A program made the position numbers and the translations under genes. The notes below the pieces were generated by a model that ran no database searches, was not told the DNA's origin, and saw nothing but the letters and a program-made list of their open reading frames with translations. A stretch of 64,000 bases of DNA from Bdellovibrionales bacterium (GTDB taxonomy: Bacteria > Bdellovibrionota > UBA1018 > CAIMNF01), in NCBI GenBank assembly GCA_947462765.1, contig CANHQK010000006.1:1-64000 (forward strand). The letters are read 5' to 3'. Below, in pieces: positions 19,229-31,858 of this stretch. Each line of letters starts with the position of its first letter. Position 1 is the first letter of the stretch.

Positions 19229-21256
19229 ATGAGTGAAAAAGACCTCTTCAATCACCGCGATTTAAGCTGGCTCGAGTTTAATGCAAGGGTTCTCCACGAG
19301 GCGCTCGATGAGCGGACTCCCCTGTTCGAGAGGGTCAGGTTTCTCGGAATCTTCCAATCCAATCTGGATGAGTACTTCATGAAACGGATGGGATCGCTTT
19401 ACTCTCATGCCCGGCTTCACTTCCGGAAGCAGTTGCTTCCCCTCCTATCCGATCTCAGAAACTGCTTCGAGCGTGAACTCATCCCGGAACTGAAGAGCGC
19501 GGGGATCCACCTCTTGCACTGGAAAGAGCTTTCCTCCGATGAGCGAGAACGGGCCAATCATTTTTTCAGACACCAGATTTTCCCCGTCCTGACTCCGTTT
19601 GCCGTCGACTCAGGCCATCCCTTTCCTTTTGTTTCCAACTTGTCGATCTCGCTCGGCGTCTTCCTGAATTACCCGGGGCGCGAGGATGAAACCCAATTCG
19701 CCCGGATCAAGGTCCCGAATGTGTTTCCCCAATGGATCCGGGTCGATGGCAAAAAGGACCCGAAGCACGCCCGTTTCCTGTCAGTGCTCGAACTGATCGG
19801 GGCCAACGTCGACTCCCTCTTTCCGGGAATGGAAATCCGCGACATGATGCCGTTCCGGGTGACCCGGAATACCAACATCGAGGCCGATCCGGAAGAGTCA
19901 GACGACCTGCTCGAAGCCATCTCGACGGAACTGAAAGAACGTAAATTCGGCGATGTGGTCCGCCTTGAATATGCCGGCAAGGGCCATCCGCTCATGCTTG
20001 AAATGTTGCGGGACGAGCTGCACCTCGATGAGGATCAGGTCTACTGCGTCCAAGGATTGCTCGAATACGGATCGCTGAAACCGGTTCTGGAACTGAATCG
20101 CCCGGAGTTCAAATTCGAACCCTGGATCCCGGTACCCGTGCCCGCCCTTTCCGATCCGGATCGAGACATCTTCCAAACCATCAAACACCATGACATTCTC
20201 GTCCATCATCCCTATGAAAGCTTCACCGGGTCTGTCGAACGATTCATCCGTGCGGCGGTCAACGACCCGAGAGTGACCGCTATCAAGATGACTCTCTACC
20301 GGACCGGAGCCGACAGCCCTCTGATCCCTCTGCTGAAAAAAGCCGCGGAGTTGGGCAAGCACGTGGTCTGCCTGGTCGAGCTCAAGGCCCGATTCGACGA
20401 GGAAAAAAACATCCTCGTCGCCCAGAGTCTCGAGGACTCGGGAGTCCATGTCGTTTACGGGGTGATCGGCCTCAAAACCCACTGCAAAACCACCCTGGTG
20501 GTCCGACAGGAGGGCGACGAAATGAGGAGCTATTGCCACATCGGCACGGGCAACTATCACTCCGTGACCTCGCGCCTTTACACGGACTTCGGTCTCTTCA
20601 CCTGCAAAAGGGAGATCGCCGAAGATGTGGTGAATCTCTTCCACTTCCTGACCGGAAAATCCCTCAAAAAAGACTACCACAAACTCCTGGTTGCACCGCT
20701 CACCCTGAAGGAGCAATTCCTCCGTCGCATCCAACGCGAAACAGCGAATGCAAAAAAGGGTCTCCCCGCAAGGATTATCGCCAAAGTGAACAGTCTCGAT
20801 GAGCGGGATATCAGCCATGCGCTCTATGAAGCCTCGGAAGCCGGAGTCAGGATTGATCTCATCGTTCGAGGCCTCTGTTGCCTGAGACCCGGAGTGAAAG
20901 GCCTGAGCTCAAATATCCGCGTTTTCTCTGTCATCGGGCGTTTCCTCGAGCACTCGAGGATCTTTTACTTCCAGAATGGCGAAAAAGATGCGGTCAACGG
21001 CGAGTTTTTCATCGGCTCAGCCGATTGGATGCAACGTAACCTGATTGCGCGAGTCGAAGCCGTAGCCCCGATCGAAGAGCTCCAGCACAGGGAGCGCATC
21101 CTTGACTTCCTGAACCTTCTCATCGAGGACCACCGTCAGGGATGGGAGATGAAGCCGGACGGAACCTATAAAAAAAGAAAAGTGAAACACCCGAAAAGGG
21201 ACCTGGGCACTCATCAGATCTTGATGCAAAAAGCTCGGGGAAAGCCTGTAACCTGA
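19229..21256 (+). CDS. ppk1: polyphosphate kinase 1
   Basis: 'RDLSWLEFNARVLHEA', 'LYRTGADSPLIPLLKKAAELGKHVVCLVELKARFDEE', 'YCHIGTGNYH'; ATG at 19229 chosen over upstream 19103. Confidence 0.95.
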   Translation: MSEKDLFNHRDLSWLEFNARVLHEALDERTPLFERVRFLGIFQSNLDEYFMKRMGSLYSHARLHFRKQLLPLLSDLRNCFERELIPELKSAGIHLLHWKELSSDERERANHFFRHQIFPVLTPFAVDSGHPFPFVSNLSISLGVFLNYPGREDETQFARIKVPNVFPQWIRVDGKKDPKHARFLSVLELIGANVDSLFPGMEIRDMMPFRVTRNTNIEADPEESDDLLEAISTELKERKFGDVVRLEYAGKGHPLMLEMLRDELHLDEDQVYCVQGLLEYGSLKPVLELNRPEFKFEPWIPVPVPALSDPDRDIFQTIKHHDILVHHPYESFTGSVERFIRAAVNDPRVTAIKMTLYRTGADSPLIPLLKKAAELGKHVVCLVELKARFDEEKNILVAQSLEDSGVHVVYGVIGLKTHCKTTLVVRQEGDEMRSYCHIGTGNYHSVTSRLYTDFGLFTCKREIAEDVVNLFHFLTGKSLKKDYHKLLVAPLTLKEQFLRRIQRETANAKKGLPARIIAKVNSLDERDISHALYEASEAGVRIDLIVRGLCCLRPGVKGLSSNIRVFSVIGRFLEHSRIFYFQNGEKDAVNGEFFIGSADWMQRNLIARVEAVAPIEELQHRERILDFLNLLIEDHRQGWEMKPDGTYKKRKVKHPKRDLGTHQILMQKARGKPVT

Positions 21257-21268
21257 AGGAAACCGATC

Positions 21269-21727
21269 ATGAAAAATCCTCCTCTCATCCTATGGACCAT
21301 CCTGTTCATCTCGCAGTTCTTCTATGCCGCGGTACTGGAGTCCGTGGTGAAAACGCCCGAGCCGGATCCCCAAACGCTTTCGATCCTGGAATCCCCTGTG
21401 ATCATCGCACTGGCAGTGATGGCAACGGGTACGCTCGCCATTGCGTGGATGATTCCGAAACTGCTTTGGAAACAGGCATCAAAAAAACTCCCGCCTGCTG
21501 AGAAACTTGCGGAATCGGACTTGCTCGAGGGGTTTTTCACTGGATTCGTGGTGAGACTCGCCCTACTCGAAAGTGTCTGTCTGTACGGTTTCGTTGCGGG
21601 CTTTCTCCAAAAACAACCGTCGCTCATCCTCCCCTTCCTCGGGGCCTCCGTGGCGGGGTTTGTCGTGAATTTCCCGAACCGGACCTTCATCCGGAAAACC
21701 CTCGGGAAAGACCTTCAGGGATTTTGA
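21269..21727 (+). CDS. hypothetical membrane protein (3-4 TM)
   Basis: Hydrophobic segments; 13 bp after ppk1. Confidence 0.55.
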   Translation: MKNPPLILWTILFISQFFYAAVLESVVKTPEPDPQTLSILESPVIIALAVMATGTLAIAWMIPKLLWKQASKKLPPAEKLAESDLLEGFFTGFVVRLALLESVCLYGFVAGFLQKQPSLILPFLGASVAGFVVNFPNRTFIRKTLGKDLQGF

Positions 21728-21730
21728 ATC

Positions 21731-23221
21731 TCAGTCCTTGGCAACGAACTCATGATTGGAGAGGTAGCTGTAAAAGCGGCTTCTCCCGTCAATCGTGGTC
21801 TCGATATGGACCGGGCGCTTCCACATCATGAAGATCGATCGCATCGTCTCACGGGCATAACGCAAATCCAGGTCACCACCGAGGTGCTTATGCGCCAATA
21901 ACAGCTCGCCACGGTTCTCGTGGTTGGCATTCACCACTGAAATATGGGGTTGTCCTTGATTGGTGAGCGAGGAGAGCAGTTTCTCTTTGACACTCTTGAA
22001 ATCACGATCGGTGATCTCGTACTGGCCTGTCCGGCGGTTCAATTCATAGGAGTACAGCCGGAATCGATCTACAAACTCAGGGGTGATGTATTCATCGATG
22101 AAGGTCACATCATTGCAAACCTTCCTGACCTCGAAGATCTTCTGGCGTCCCAGACCGAGCTTCTTATCCCAATGGGCACGTTCTCTCAGATCGGAGCAAT
22201 CCTCAAAGGCTTTGCCAAAACGTCCCCGGTTCCAGCGATCTTCGATATCACGAAACAGCTCGATACCGATTTTGTAAGGATTGATGCGCCCGGGAGCCAT
22301 GGCAGTCACGCCCGCATGGTGATCGGCAAAGTCGAGAATTTCGCTGTCTTTCAGAGCCTTTTTGGTCATGATCTCGGAGTGCCAGTAAGAAGCCCAGCCC
22401 TCGTTCATGATCTTGGTCTGCATTTGAGGCACGAAATAATAAGCCTCGTCTCGGATCATCCGGAGAACATCGGCCTGCCACTCGGATAAAGGAGCATTCT
22501 GCAGCAAGAAGAGCATGATGTCCCGGACCGGAGCTTCTGGGAACACCTGCCGCTGACGGCTCTGCTCCTCGAGCTTCTTGCGTTGAGCTTCCACGAACTC
22601 AGGCGGGTTGATGTAGCGGTCCATGTAAGACCGTTCCACCTTCAGTTTCCCTGTCTCGGAAGGTTTTTGATCCTCTTCCCTCTTGGCCGACTTCGGGGAC
22701 TCGAAAGGGAGATGCGGATCGATCAAATTGTCGAGACTCAGACAGAGGTCGATAAAACTCTCGACCTCGTCCTGTCCGACATCATCCATGTATTGCCTGA
22801 TTCTGACAGCATGGTTGGCCATCGTATCGAGCATTTTCCTGTTGGTCTTGGAGAACCAGATGTTGTTCTTGAAGAAATCCACATGCCCGTACACATGGGC
22901 CATGACCATCTTCTGGTCGACATACGAATTGGAGCTCATCAAGTAGGCATAAGAAGGATTGGTGTTGATCACCATCTCGTAGATCTTGGAGAGACCCCAC
23001 TCATAGCCTTTCGAGTATTGGTCGTAATTCATCCCGAAACGCCAATGCGGATAACGGACCGGGAACCCCTCCTGGGCCGCAAGGGCGTTGATGGCATCCG
23101 ATGGAACCATCTCGAAAATCGTTTCAAAAAAATCGAGACCGAATCCCTCTGCAAACCCGCGAATCTCCTCCTGAAGCCGTGAGAGTTCGAGTGGAAGCTG
23201 GGTCGAGCGGATACCCATCAT
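21731..23221 (-). CDS. SpoVR/YcgB family protein
   Basis: '[38 protein letters not shown]', '[13 protein letters not shown]'. Confidence 0.94.
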   Translation of the reverse strand: MMGIRSTQLPLELSRLQEEIRGFAEGFGLDFFETIFEMVPSDAINALAAQEGFPVRYPHWRFGMNYDQYSKGYEWGLSKIYEMVINTNPSYAYLMSSNSYVDQKMVMAHVYGHVDFFKNNIWFSKTNRKMLDTMANHAVRIRQYMDDVGQDEVESFIDLCLSLDNLIDPHLPFESPKSAKREEDQKPSETGKLKVERSYMDRYINPPEFVEAQRKKLEEQSRQRQVFPEAPVRDIMLFLLQNAPLSEWQADVLRMIRDEAYYFVPQMQTKIMNEGWASYWHSEIMTKKALKDSEILDFADHHAGVTAMAPGRINPYKIGIELFRDIEDRWNRGRFGKAFEDCSDLRERAHWDKKLGLGRQKIFEVRKVCNDVTFIDEYITPEFVDRFRLYSYELNRRTGQYEITDRDFKSVKEKLLSSLTNQGQPHISVVNANHENRGELLLAHKHLGGDLDLRYARETMRSIFMMWKRPVHIETTIDGRSRFYSYLSNHEFVAKD

Positions 23222-24339
23222 TTCCCCCTTCCCAGGAATTCCTTGATCGAAGGAAGGATCCCGTCCTTGTTCTCGATCCTGGAAAGAATCACCTGATCAT
23301 CCGCCTTACCGAAGGCTTCGTTCAAATCCTTGTAAAATTGGCCGGAACCGTACCTGGAATCGACCTGACCGTAACAGAACACGTTCACCTTGGACAAAAG
23401 CGAGGTCTTCAGGAGCTCGATACAGGACTTGGTGTCCTCAGTGGACCAATTGTCCCCGTCTGAAAAGTGAAAGGGATAGATGTTCCAATCACCGGGCGGG
23501 TAATCCGTGGTGATCATCTGCTCACACAATTTGTAAGCCGAACTGATGAGTGTGCCCCCGCTTTCGCGTGTCCTGAAAAACGTTTCCTCATCCACTTCCT
23601 TGGCCGTAGCATCGTGGATGATGTAGCGGGTCTCGACTCCCTTATATTGGGAGCGGAGCCAGGTGTTGATCCAGAAGGCTTCTGTCCTGACGATTTCCTT
23701 CTGCTCGTCACCCATCGAACCGGAGACATCCATCATGTAAATGATCACAGCCGAATTCTCGTGCTGAACATCCGATTTCCAGGACCGGTAGCGCATGTCC
23801 TTCTTGATCGGAACAATGACCGGATTCGAAGGATCGTAGGTACCGGACGCGATCTGCCGCTTCAGCGCTTCCTTGAAGGTACGCTTGAAGTGCCGCAGCG
23901 AATTGGGCCCTTGGGTGGCGATGGCGGTGTATTTGTCCACCTTCGACTTCAAGGTCTTCTGTCCTCTCGGTTCGATTCGAGGGAGTTCCAACTGCTCGCC
24001 TAGAATCTCTGCGAGCTCCTCGAGAGTGAACTCCACCTCGAGCTCGTGCTCGCCTCCGTCTTTACCCGCTTGCTTGCCGCCCTCGCCCTGCTGTTCGCTC
24101 GGATCGCCTTGGCCAGGAACAGGATCGCCCACATCACCTTCCCCCTGACCGACGCCGCCCTGGTTCGTTCCGTAACGGAACCGGGGGATGTCAATCTGAG
24201 GCATGGGAATGGTGACCGTGTCCTTGCCCTTGCGACCGATCATCTCGGAATGGGTGATGTACTTCTTGAGATCCTGCTTGATCTTCCCACGGACAATCTG
24301 ACGAAAACGAGCATGATCGCGGCGAGCACCGTCTATCAT
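23218..24339 (-). CDS. yeaH: DUF444 family protein (YeaH-like)
   Basis: '[35 protein letters not shown]', '[10 protein letters not shown]' VWA-like motif. Confidence 0.93.
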   Translation of the reverse strand: MIDGARRDHARFRQIVRGKIKQDLKKYITHSEMIGRKGKDTVTIPMPQIDIPRFRYGTNQGGVGQGEGDVGDPVPGQGDPSEQQGEGGKQAGKDGGEHELEVEFTLEELAEILGEQLELPRIEPRGQKTLKSKVDKYTAIATQGPNSLRHFKRTFKEALKRQIASGTYDPSNPVIVPIKKDMRYRSWKSDVQHENSAVIIYMMDVSGSMGDEQKEIVRTEAFWINTWLRSQYKGVETRYIIHDATAKEVDEETFFRTRESGGTLISSAYKLCEQMITTDYPPGDWNIYPFHFSDGDNWSTEDTKSCIELLKTSLLSKVNVFCYGQVDSRYGSGQFYKDLNEAFGKADDQVILSRIENKDGILPSIKEFLGRGK

Positions 24340-24341
24340 GA

Positions 24342-26414
24342 CTAATCCCGCTTCTTCACGTCACCCCGGGCGAAAATGCTCGCCACGAAGTTGAGCACGT
24401 CTGTAGCCGAGATCTCATCATATCCGAAGGATTTGATGAGTCGGGATTTGACCACGTCGATCTTTTCCTGTGTGGCTCGATCCACCACATTGGACACCAG
24501 ACTGGTCAATTTGATCGTGTCCTTCTGGTCCTCGAACAACTTGAGTTCGAGTGCTTTCAGGAGCCTCTCGTTGGTTCTGAAGTCGAAAGTCCGACCCTCG
24601 ATGGCCAAAGCGCCGATGTAGTTCATGATCTCGCGTCGGAAATCATCTTTACGGCTCTCTTGGACTTCGGCTTTCTCCTCGATCGAGCGCATCAGGCGCT
24701 CATCGGCCTCCTCATCCATACCGGTGTACTTGTTCCGGACTTTTTCCCGCTGGGTATAGGCCTTCACGTTATCGATGTAGTTGCCACAGAGCTTCGCGAT
24801 CGCGTCCTCATCGGCAGAAATAGCGCGCTGGACTTCGTTCTTGACGATGTCCTCGTACTCCTGCTTCACCACCCCGATCAGATCGCGATATTCGCGGCGC
24901 TTTTCTTCGCTGGCGATCAAGCCATGATTCTTCAGCCCGGATTCGAGCTCGTTCAGAATCATGAACGGGTTCACGCAAGGAATCTCACTCTTGACGATGG
25001 CGTTCGAAATCTTGTCCTGAACATAACGAGGGGAGACCCCGTCGAGTCCTTCACGGATGGCTTCCTTGCGGAGCTCTTTCACATTCTCCTCGGAGAAGCC
25101 TGAAAGTGCTTTCCCGTCGTAGAGCTTGAGTTTCTGGATCAAAGAGAGATTGGACTTTTTAGGGTGCTCAAGCCGGGTCAGAATGGCCCACATCGCGGCC
25201 ACTTCGATCGTGTGGGGAGCGATGCTCTTGCCACGGATCTTCTGCGGATTGAAGTCCTTCTCGTAGATCTTGATCTCGTGTTTGAGCTTGGTGATGTACG
25301 GAATGTCGATCTTGACCGTCCGGTCCCGGAGCGCTTCCATGAACTCGTTGTTCTGGAGCTTCCGGAACTCGGGCTCGTTGGTGTGCCCGATAATCACCTC
25401 ATCGATGTCAGTCTGGGCGAACTTCTTGGGTTTGATCTTATGCTCTTGAGACGCGGTCAGGAGGTCATAAAGGAACGCCACGTCGAGCTTCAAAACCTCG
25501 ATGAACTCGATGACGCCCCGGTTGGCCACGCAGAATTCGCCATCGAAATTGAACGCGCGGGGATCGGAATCCGATCCGTACTCGGCGATTTTCCGGTAAT
25601 TGATATCACCGGTGAGTTCCGTGGAATCCTGGTTTTTCTCGTCCTTCGGTTGGAAGGTGCCGATGCCAATCCGGTCTTTCTCAGAAAGAACCACACGGAC
25701 CACACGGATGTGGTTCGTCACCACCTGTGCCCAATCCCCCTGGTAACGCTTGAGGAGCTCTCTCATCACAAAACGGGAAGCCGGGTCAATGTCCCCTTTG
25801 ATCTGGACCTTGTAATCCGTCTTGAGCCCCTTGTTGATCTCGGCCAGCACCTGCGCCCGCATTTCTTCGGGAATCAGCTTCAACGGATCTTCGTGCATGG
25901 GCGACATCATCTCGGTCGCACCGCCGAACAGAACCTCTCCTTTACCGGTCGGATCGATCCACTTGAACGTATAAAGCGCACCGGTATCGGTCCGAGAATA
26001 GTGCTCGATCCCCTTCTTCAGGAGCCGGGCGATGGTCGATTTGGCAGAGCCGACCGGACCGTGCAACAGGAGGACCCGTTTCTCGGTACCGTACCCGTAG
26101 GCGGCCGATTTGAAGAAATTGACCAGCTTCATGAGCTGGACATCCAAGCCGAAAACAGCGTCTTTACCGCCATCGATCGGATCATCGAAAAACTTGTAAC
26201 GGGTGATTTCCTTCTTGTACTCGACAAAATTGTCGGTTCCCCAGGAAAGGACCATGTCGTACATGCGCTGGAACGCATTCCGGGCGATGTTCGGATTCTT
26301 CTTCACCAACTCGAGGTAATCGAAGAAATTCCCCTCCCAGTTGAGATGGCGGAATTCCTCTTTCATCTGGATTTGATTCAGGTACTTCGACCATTCTTGT
26401 GCGGATGCAGTCAT
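24342..26414 (-). CDS. prkA: PrkA (YeaG) serine protein kinase
   Basis: '[26 protein letters not shown]' Walker A; full-length PrkA-like; start set at MTASAQEW since the longer ORF overlaps murI. Confidence 0.94.
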   Translation of the reverse strand: MTASAQEWSKYLNQIQMKEEFRHLNWEGNFFDYLELVKKNPNIARNAFQRMYDMVLSWGTDNFVEYKKEITRYKFFDDPIDGGKDAVFGLDVQLMKLVNFFKSAAYGYGTEKRVLLLHGPVGSAKSTIARLLKKGIEHYSRTDTGALYTFKWIDPTGKGEVLFGGATEMMSPMHEDPLKLIPEEMRAQVLAEINKGLKTDYKVQIKGDIDPASRFVMRELLKRYQGDWAQVVTNHIRVVRVVLSEKDRIGIGTFQPKDEKNQDSTELTGDINYRKIAEYGSDSDPRAFNFDGEFCVANRGVIEFIEVLKLDVAFLYDLLTASQEHKIKPKKFAQTDIDEVIIGHTNEPEFRKLQNNEFMEALRDRTVKIDIPYITKLKHEIKIYEKDFNPQKIRGKSIAPHTIEVAAMWAILTRLEHPKKSNLSLIQKLKLYDGKALSGFSEENVKELRKEAIREGLDGVSPRYVQDKISNAIVKSEIPCVNPFMILNELESGLKNHGLIASEEKRREYRDLIGVVKQEYEDIVKNEVQRAISADEDAIAKLCGNYIDNVKAYTQREKVRNKYTGMDEEADERLMRSIEEKAEVQESRKDDFRREIMNYIGALAIEGRTFDFRTNERLLKALELKLFEDQKDTIKLTSLVSNVVDRATQEKIDVVKSRLIKSFGYDEISATDVLNFVASIFARGDVKKRD

Positions 26415-26574
26415 CGTGACAGGCCCTCTTCTCGACACCAGTGTAGCGATGCAATGGCTCCCCCGTCTAAGGAAAACGCCCTCTGCACCGCATTCCATTC
26501 TACAAAGATGATTTAACCGGGAGCAACATTTTTCTGCCAAAGTTTTGACTTTTCTGCTCGGATCGAACAAATTG

Positions 26575-27351
26575 ATGACCGTGAGGATCGGAGTCTTTGA
26601 TTCGGGAATCGGCGGAGTCACCGTGCTGAAGGAGCTGCGAAAGCAATTTCCCTCCCATCACTACCTGTACTTCGGCGATACCGCGAACGTCCCTTACGGA
26701 TCGAAGAGCCCCTCCCAGATCCGCTCCTTGTGTCGGGATGCGGCACTCAGAATGAAACCACACGGCATTGAAGCGCTGGTGATTGCCTGCAATACGGCTG
26801 CGAGTCTGGCTCTCAATGAATTCAAACAGGTGCTTGATCCGATTCCAGTCCTCGATGTGGTCGAAGCAGGAGTGGAGGCGCTCACTGAGGCGATTCCCGA
26901 CGGACGTCCGGCCCTCGTCCTCGGAACCCGGGCGACGATCCGGAGTAAAATCTATTCGAACTCAATTCACTCCAAGTTCCCTGGGGGCCGGGTATTCGAA
27001 CAGGAGTGTCCGCTTCTGGTGCCGCTGATCGAAGAAGGCTGGGTGGAACACCCCATCCTTGGCCTGACGGTCGAAGAGTACGTCCGGGAATACCGGAATC
27101 TCGACCCCGGAGCCGCCCTACTGGCCTGCACTCACTACCCCTGGATCAGGAGGGCTTTCGAGGAACGTCTTCCCGGCTGGAAGATTCTCGACTCCGCCGG
27201 GGCGTTGGCCCGGATCGCGGGCCAGAGACTGTTACAGACTCCATCTGCGCCCCCTCTCGAGCTCTGCGGAGTGACGTGGCTCTTTTCCGATCCGGACGCA
27301 CTGTCCCGGCACATCCTGGAAGAGACTGGCCAGAACCTGTCAAAATTCTGA
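26575..27351 (+). CDS. murI: glutamate racemase
   Basis: '[17 protein letters not shown]', '[14 protein letters not shown]', '[12 protein letters not shown]', 'LACTHYPWI'. Confidence 0.95.
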   Translation: MTVRIGVFDSGIGGVTVLKELRKQFPSHHYLYFGDTANVPYGSKSPSQIRSLCRDAALRMKPHGIEALVIACNTAASLALNEFKQVLDPIPVLDVVEAGVEALTEAIPDGRPALVLGTRATIRSKIYSNSIHSKFPGGRVFEQECPLLVPLIEEGWVEHPILGLTVEEYVREYRNLDPGAALLACTHYPWIRRAFEERLPGWKILDSAGALARIAGQRLLQTPSAPPLELCGVTWLFSDPDALSRHILEETGQNLSKF

Positions 27352-27418
27352 TCTCCCGAGACGCCGACAGAAATCATGGACATCCGCCCCGATCTTGTTC
27401 AGACTGAGACCTATTGCC

Positions 27419-28165
27419 ATGCGTGGAACCTCGAATCTGATCCTGGATTGTGCTTTGATCTCCGACATCGGCCTGAAGCGTAAACAGAACCAAGACACGG
27501 GCTCCGTCCGCCCTGATTTGGGACTGTTTGTCGTAGCGGACGGCATGGGGGGGCATCAAGGGGGAGAAATCGCGAGCCAACTCTGCGTTGAAACCCTCAT
27601 TCACACGGTCGAAACCCATCCGGAAGTGCCGGATCGCGCCCTGCTCGACCAAGCGATCCAGAACGCAAATGAGGCCATCCTGAAACGGGCTCAAGAAGAC
27701 TCGAAGCTCCACGGAATGGGAACCACTGCAACCGCATTGCTGATCAGGGGTGATACCGCCACACTGCTCCAGGTCGGAGACTCACGCGGATACTTTTGGA
27801 ACGAAGACGGGATCTGGCAACTCACCAAAGACCACTCCCTGGTTCAGGAAAAGCTTCGTGCCGGACTGATCAATCGAGAACAGGTGAAGTCTGACGAGAT
27901 GAAGAATGTCATTACGCGCTCCGTCGGATATGAGCCGGGCCTCAAAGCCGACTGCTTCACCATTCAGGTGGCGCGGGGAGACGGATTCCTCCTCTGCTCG
28001 GACGGTGTTTCCGGTCCGGTAGACGATGCACTAATGTTTGAAATTCTTGAAGAAACCAGAAAAAACGGGTTAAGCTTGGGCGAAGCAGCCAAACGACTCA
28101 TCCATACCGCGAATTCGAAAAGCGGAGATGACAATGCGACAGTCGTTTTGGTGAAAGTGCTTTAA
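27419..28165 (+). CDS. PP2C-family protein phosphatase
   Basis: 'DIGLKRKQNQDT', 'VVADGMGGHQGGEIAS', 'LLCSDGVSG', 'SGDDNATVVLV'. Confidence 0.93.
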   Translation: MRGTSNLILDCALISDIGLKRKQNQDTGSVRPDLGLFVVADGMGGHQGGEIASQLCVETLIHTVETHPEVPDRALLDQAIQNANEAILKRAQEDSKLHGMGTTATALLIRGDTATLLQVGDSRGYFWNEDGIWQLTKDHSLVQEKLRAGLINREQVKSDEMKNVITRSVGYEPGLKADCFTIQVARGDGFLLCSDGVSGPVDDALMFEILEETRKNGLSLGEAAKRLIHTANSKSGDDNATVVLVKVL

Positions 28166-28173
28166 GCAAAACC

Positions 28174-29103
28174 ATGGCGAACCGCTTTTACACCATCATG
28201 ATCATTCCGGAGAATTCCTCACGCCCGAGGCAATTCAACATTCCTTCGTGGTTGGTTCGGGCCGGGTGGGTGATCTTGCCGGTGCTGGTTCTGATTTCGA
28301 TCACCCTTTTCCTCGATTACCGATTTGTCGCCAACCAGGTCTACGAAAACCGCGAACTCCAATCCGAAAACCGCCGTCTTCGCCAGGACGTACAACTCTA
28401 CCAGAACAGGATGGAGTCACTCGAAGCGAGTCTCGATCGCATTGAGAACTTTTCGGCCCGCCTGAAAATGATCACCAACCTGATGGATCAAGACCAGCTG
28501 TCCAGGCATATCGAGTTGCCACCACCCAATGCGGCCCAGAATCTCGCTTTTGCTGCGAAGGAGCCACTTGCCACCCAGGCGGCGGGTGAAAACCCGACTT
28601 CCAGCGAAGACACCAAGTTCGAGAAAGTCAGCTTCAAATCGCTTGAACTCGAACAATCCTTGCACGATCTCTATGAACTGCTTTCCGATCAGAAGTCTTT
28701 CCTGAACGCCCTGCCGACCAAGAAACCCGCTGACGGTTATTTCACCTCGGGGTTCGGAGTCCGGGTATCGCCTCTCGGTGACGGTGCGGAGAAAATGCAC
28801 GAAGGGCTCGATGTCGCCAATGCCGTAGGGACGCCGATCAAGGCCCCCGCCCAAGCGACAGTGGTTTTTGCCGGAAGAAAATCCGGTTACGGGCAAATCG
28901 TGATCCTGGACCACGGGTACGGTCTGGAAACCTGGTACGGTCACACGTCACGGATCATCGTCAAGCCCGGGCAACTGGTGAAACGGGGGCAGCTGATCGC
29001 GCTGATCGGCAACTCCGGTAAATCGACCGGTGCCCACCTCCACTACGAAGTGAGGGTGCACGGGATCCCTGTGGACCCCTTGGCCTATATTTTGGAAAAT
29101 TAA
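28174..29103 (+). CDS. M23-family metallopeptidase, membrane-anchored with coiled coil
   Basis: '[40 protein letters not shown]', '[12 protein letters not shown]'. Confidence 0.93.
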   Translation: MANRFYTIMIIPENSSRPRQFNIPSWLVRAGWVILPVLVLISITLFLDYRFVANQVYENRELQSENRRLRQDVQLYQNRMESLEASLDRIENFSARLKMITNLMDQDQLSRHIELPPPNAAQNLAFAAKEPLATQAAGENPTSSEDTKFEKVSFKSLELEQSLHDLYELLSDQKSFLNALPTKKPADGYFTSGFGVRVSPLGDGAEKMHEGLDVANAVGTPIKAPAQATVVFAGRKSGYGQIVILDHGYGLETWYGHTSRIIVKPGQLVKRGQLIALIGNSGKSTGAHLHYEVRVHGIPVDPLAYILEN

Positions 29104-29117
29104 ATGAAGAGGACATC

Positions 29118-31856
29118 ATGATCAACCAACTCAGCCAGATTGGCAGAAAAATTTTTGGAACCCAGAACGAGCGTGAGCTGAAAACCATCGGCCCGATCCT
29201 CGACCGGATCAACTCTTTTGAACCCAAAATGAAGGCATTGACCAATGACGACCTGAAAGCACAAACCGTGAAATTCAGGGAGAGGTTGGCCCGGGGTGAG
29301 AAAATCGACTCAATTCTCCCGGAAGCTTTCGCCACCGTCAGGGAAGCCGCTTGGCGCGTGATCGGGCAACGTCACTACGATGTCCAGCTGGTGGGTGGCA
29401 TCACTCTTCATCGTGGACGGATCGCCGAAATGAAGACCGGTGAAGGAAAGACCCTGGTTGCGACCCTGCCCTCCTACACCAATGCACTCGAAGGCAAAGG
29501 CGTGCATGTGATCACGGTGAACGACTACCTCGCCCGCCGCGATAGCGAGTGGATGGGCCGTGTTTACGGGTTCCTCGGTCTCTCGACCGGAATCATCATG
29601 CACGGACTCAGCGACCGCCAACGCCAGATCAACTACGGTTGTGACATCACCTACGGGACGAATAACGAGTTCGGATTCGATTATCTGCGGGACAACATGA
29701 AGTTCCGTCTCGAGGATTATGTCCAGCGCGAGCTGAATTATGCCATCATCGACGAGGTCGACTCGATTCTGATCGACGAAGCCAGGACTCCGCTCATCAT
29801 CTCCGGGCCTTCCGAAGACTCGACCGAGTTGTATTATATCATCGACCGGCAGATCCGGGCGGATGGCGGTTTGTCGAAGGACACGGATTACACAGTCGAT
29901 GAGAAATCCAAAACGGCGGCCCTTACCGAGTCCGGTGTGGACAAGATGGAGCAAAGGCTCGGCATCAAGAACCTCTATGATCCCGCTAATATCGAGCTCC
30001 TCCACCACGTAAACCAAGCCTTGAGAGCGCACGTGCTCTTCAAGCGCGACGTCGATTACGTCGTCAAGGAGGGCGAAGTCTGCATTGTGGACGAGTTCAC
30101 GGGGCGTCTCATGCCGGGACGTCGCTGGAGTGACGGGCTCCACCAGGCCGTCGAAGCGAAAGAGGGGGTGAAAATCGAGAGCGAGAACCAAACCCTCGCC
30201 ACCATCACTTTCCAGAATTACTTCCGGATGTATAAAAAGCTTTCCGGCATGACCGGAACGGCCGACACCGAGGCCACGGAATTCAAACAGATTTACAATC
30301 TGGATGTCACGATCATCCCGACCAACCGGACCAACATCCGGAAAGACGATGCCGATACCATCTACAAGTCCGAATCTTCGAAGATCAAAGCCATCCTCGA
30401 AGAAATCAAGACGGCTCACGAGCGCGGACAACCCGTCCTGGTGGGAACGGTCTCGGTGAATAAATCGGAGGAACTCTCCCGTCATTTGAAAACGGCAGGA
30501 ATCCGTCACAATGTATTGAATGCAAAACAACATGAGCGCGAGGCGGACATTGTCGCCCAAGCGGGCCGTAAAGGTGCGGTGACCATCTCCACCAACATGG
30601 CGGGTCGCGGAACCGATATCCTTCTCGGTGGAAATGCCGAGTTTCTCGCCAAACAAGCCACCGGTCCTCTCGCTCCGGAAGCCACTGAAGAAGAGCATGC
30701 CGCTTGGAAAGCCAGCCTGGAGGAGAATATGAAGCGCTGGGCGGACGATGTCGAGCGCGAGCGCAACGAAGTGAAGAACCTGGGAGGTCTGTACATCCTG
30801 GGCACTGAACGCCACGAATCGAGGCGGATCGACAACCAGCTCCGTGGGCGTGCAGGCCGTCAGGGCGATCCGGGCAAATCCAAGTTTTACTTGTCGCTCG
30901 ATGACGATCTCATGCGTATTTTCGGAGGGGTCAATATCAAGAGATTCATGGAAGACGACGCTCCGATCGAGCACCCGTGGATCACCAAGGCGATTGCCAA
31001 TGCCCAGAAAAAGGTCGAGGGACACAACTACGACATCCGGAAACACCTCCTCGAATACGATGATGTGATGAACCAGCAACGGAAGGTCGTTTACGCTTGG
31101 CGCCGGGAAGTTCTCGGTCAGGCGAACCTCCGAGAGATGGTGTTTTCCATGGTGGAAGAAATCAATTCGGCTATCGCCGAGGATTTTTTCCCGGGTGGCA
31201 AGATCCGTAAAATCGACGGCGCGTCCTCTCTCAACCTGAAGGAACTCAACGAAGCGCTAGCCGTGACCTATCAGATCCAGACGGATATCCGCGAGTCGGA
31301 CATCCAGCCTCTGACGGGTGAAGGACTCCGAAAGCTCCTCTCCGGACTTACCGAAGAGGCCTATCGTGCTAAGGAAACCCAATACGGGGCGGACCTCGTC
31401 CGTCAGGTCGAGAAGATGGTCCTCCTGGGAACCATCGACCACTTGTGGAAAGATCACCTGCTTGCCATGGACCATCTCCGTGACGGAATCGGGCTGCAAG
31501 GTTACGGTCAAAAAGACCCTCTCGTAGAGTATAAAAAACAGGGATTCAAATTCTTCGAGATGATGATGGCCCAGATCACCGGTGACGTGGTCCGGAAGCT
31601 GTTTGCCGTCCAGATCACTGCTGAACCGACTGATTCCTTCGAGGCGGAAGAGATTCATGAAGCACCTGTTCAAGGCGCAGTCCGGACTCTCGACGATGCT
31701 CCACCGGCCAGTCCCCGGATGATCTCGGCTGCCGAGGCCCTGAAAGGATTGGGACCTCTGCCTCCCGGCACAGATCTCTCCAGCATCGGGCGGAATGACG
31801 AGTGCCCCTGTGGAAGCGGCAAGAAATTCAAAAAATGCCACGGAGTACATCTCTAA
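29118..31856 (+). CDS. secA: preprotein translocase subunit SecA
   Basis: '[20 protein letters not shown]', [16 protein letters not shown]-terminal '[17 protein letters not shown]'. Confidence 0.98.
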   Translation: MINQLSQIGRKIFGTQNERELKTIGPILDRINSFEPKMKALTNDDLKAQTVKFRERLARGEKIDSILPEAFATVREAAWRVIGQRHYDVQLVGGITLHRGRIAEMKTGEGKTLVATLPSYTNALEGKGVHVITVNDYLARRDSEWMGRVYGFLGLSTGIIMHGLSDRQRQINYGCDITYGTNNEFGFDYLRDNMKFRLEDYVQRELNYAIIDEVDSILIDEARTPLIISGPSEDSTELYYIIDRQIRADGGLSKDTDYTVDEKSKTAALTESGVDKMEQRLGIKNLYDPANIELLHHVNQALRAHVLFKRDVDYVVKEGEVCIVDEFTGRLMPGRRWSDGLHQAVEAKEGVKIESENQTLATITFQNYFRMYKKLSGMTGTADTEATEFKQIYNLDVTIIPTNRTNIRKDDADTIYKSESSKIKAILEEIKTAHERGQPVLVGTVSVNKSEELSRHLKTAGIRHNVLNAKQHEREADIVAQAGRKGAVTISTNMAGRGTDILLGGNAEFLAKQATGPLAPEATEEEHAAWKASLEENMKRWADDVERERNEVKNLGGLYILGTERHESRRIDNQLRGRAGRQGDPGKSKFYLSLDDDLMRIFGGVNIKRFMEDDAPIEHPWITKAIANAQKKVEGHNYDIRKHLLEYDDVMNQQRKVVYAWRREVLGQANLREMVFSMVEEINSAIAEDFFPGGKIRKIDGASSLNLKELNEALAVTYQIQTDIRESDIQPLTGEGLRKLLSGLTEEAYRAKETQYGADLVRQVEKMVLLGTIDHLWKDHLLAMDHLRDGIGLQGYGQKDPLVEYKKQGFKFFEMMMAQITGDVVRKLFAVQITAEPTDSFEAEEIHEAPVQGAVRTLDDAPPASPRMISAAEALKGLGPLPPGTDLSSIGRNDECPCGSGKKFKKCHGVHL

Positions 31857-31858
31857 GC

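Noticed and set aside
25164-26516. 450-aa plus-strand ORF opposite prkA
   Set aside because: Antisense shadow of a clearly conserved kinase gene; protein is His/Leu/Asp-rich with no domain.
26522-26539. sigma54-like promoter (TGGCAG...TTGCT) upstream of prkA
   Set aside because: Spacing between GG and GC elements is 12 nt instead of the required 10 nt, so not a credible -24/-12 promoter.
29310-31079. 589-aa minus-strand ORF opposite secA
   Set aside because: Antisense artefact of codon usage; secA is unambiguous on the plus strand.
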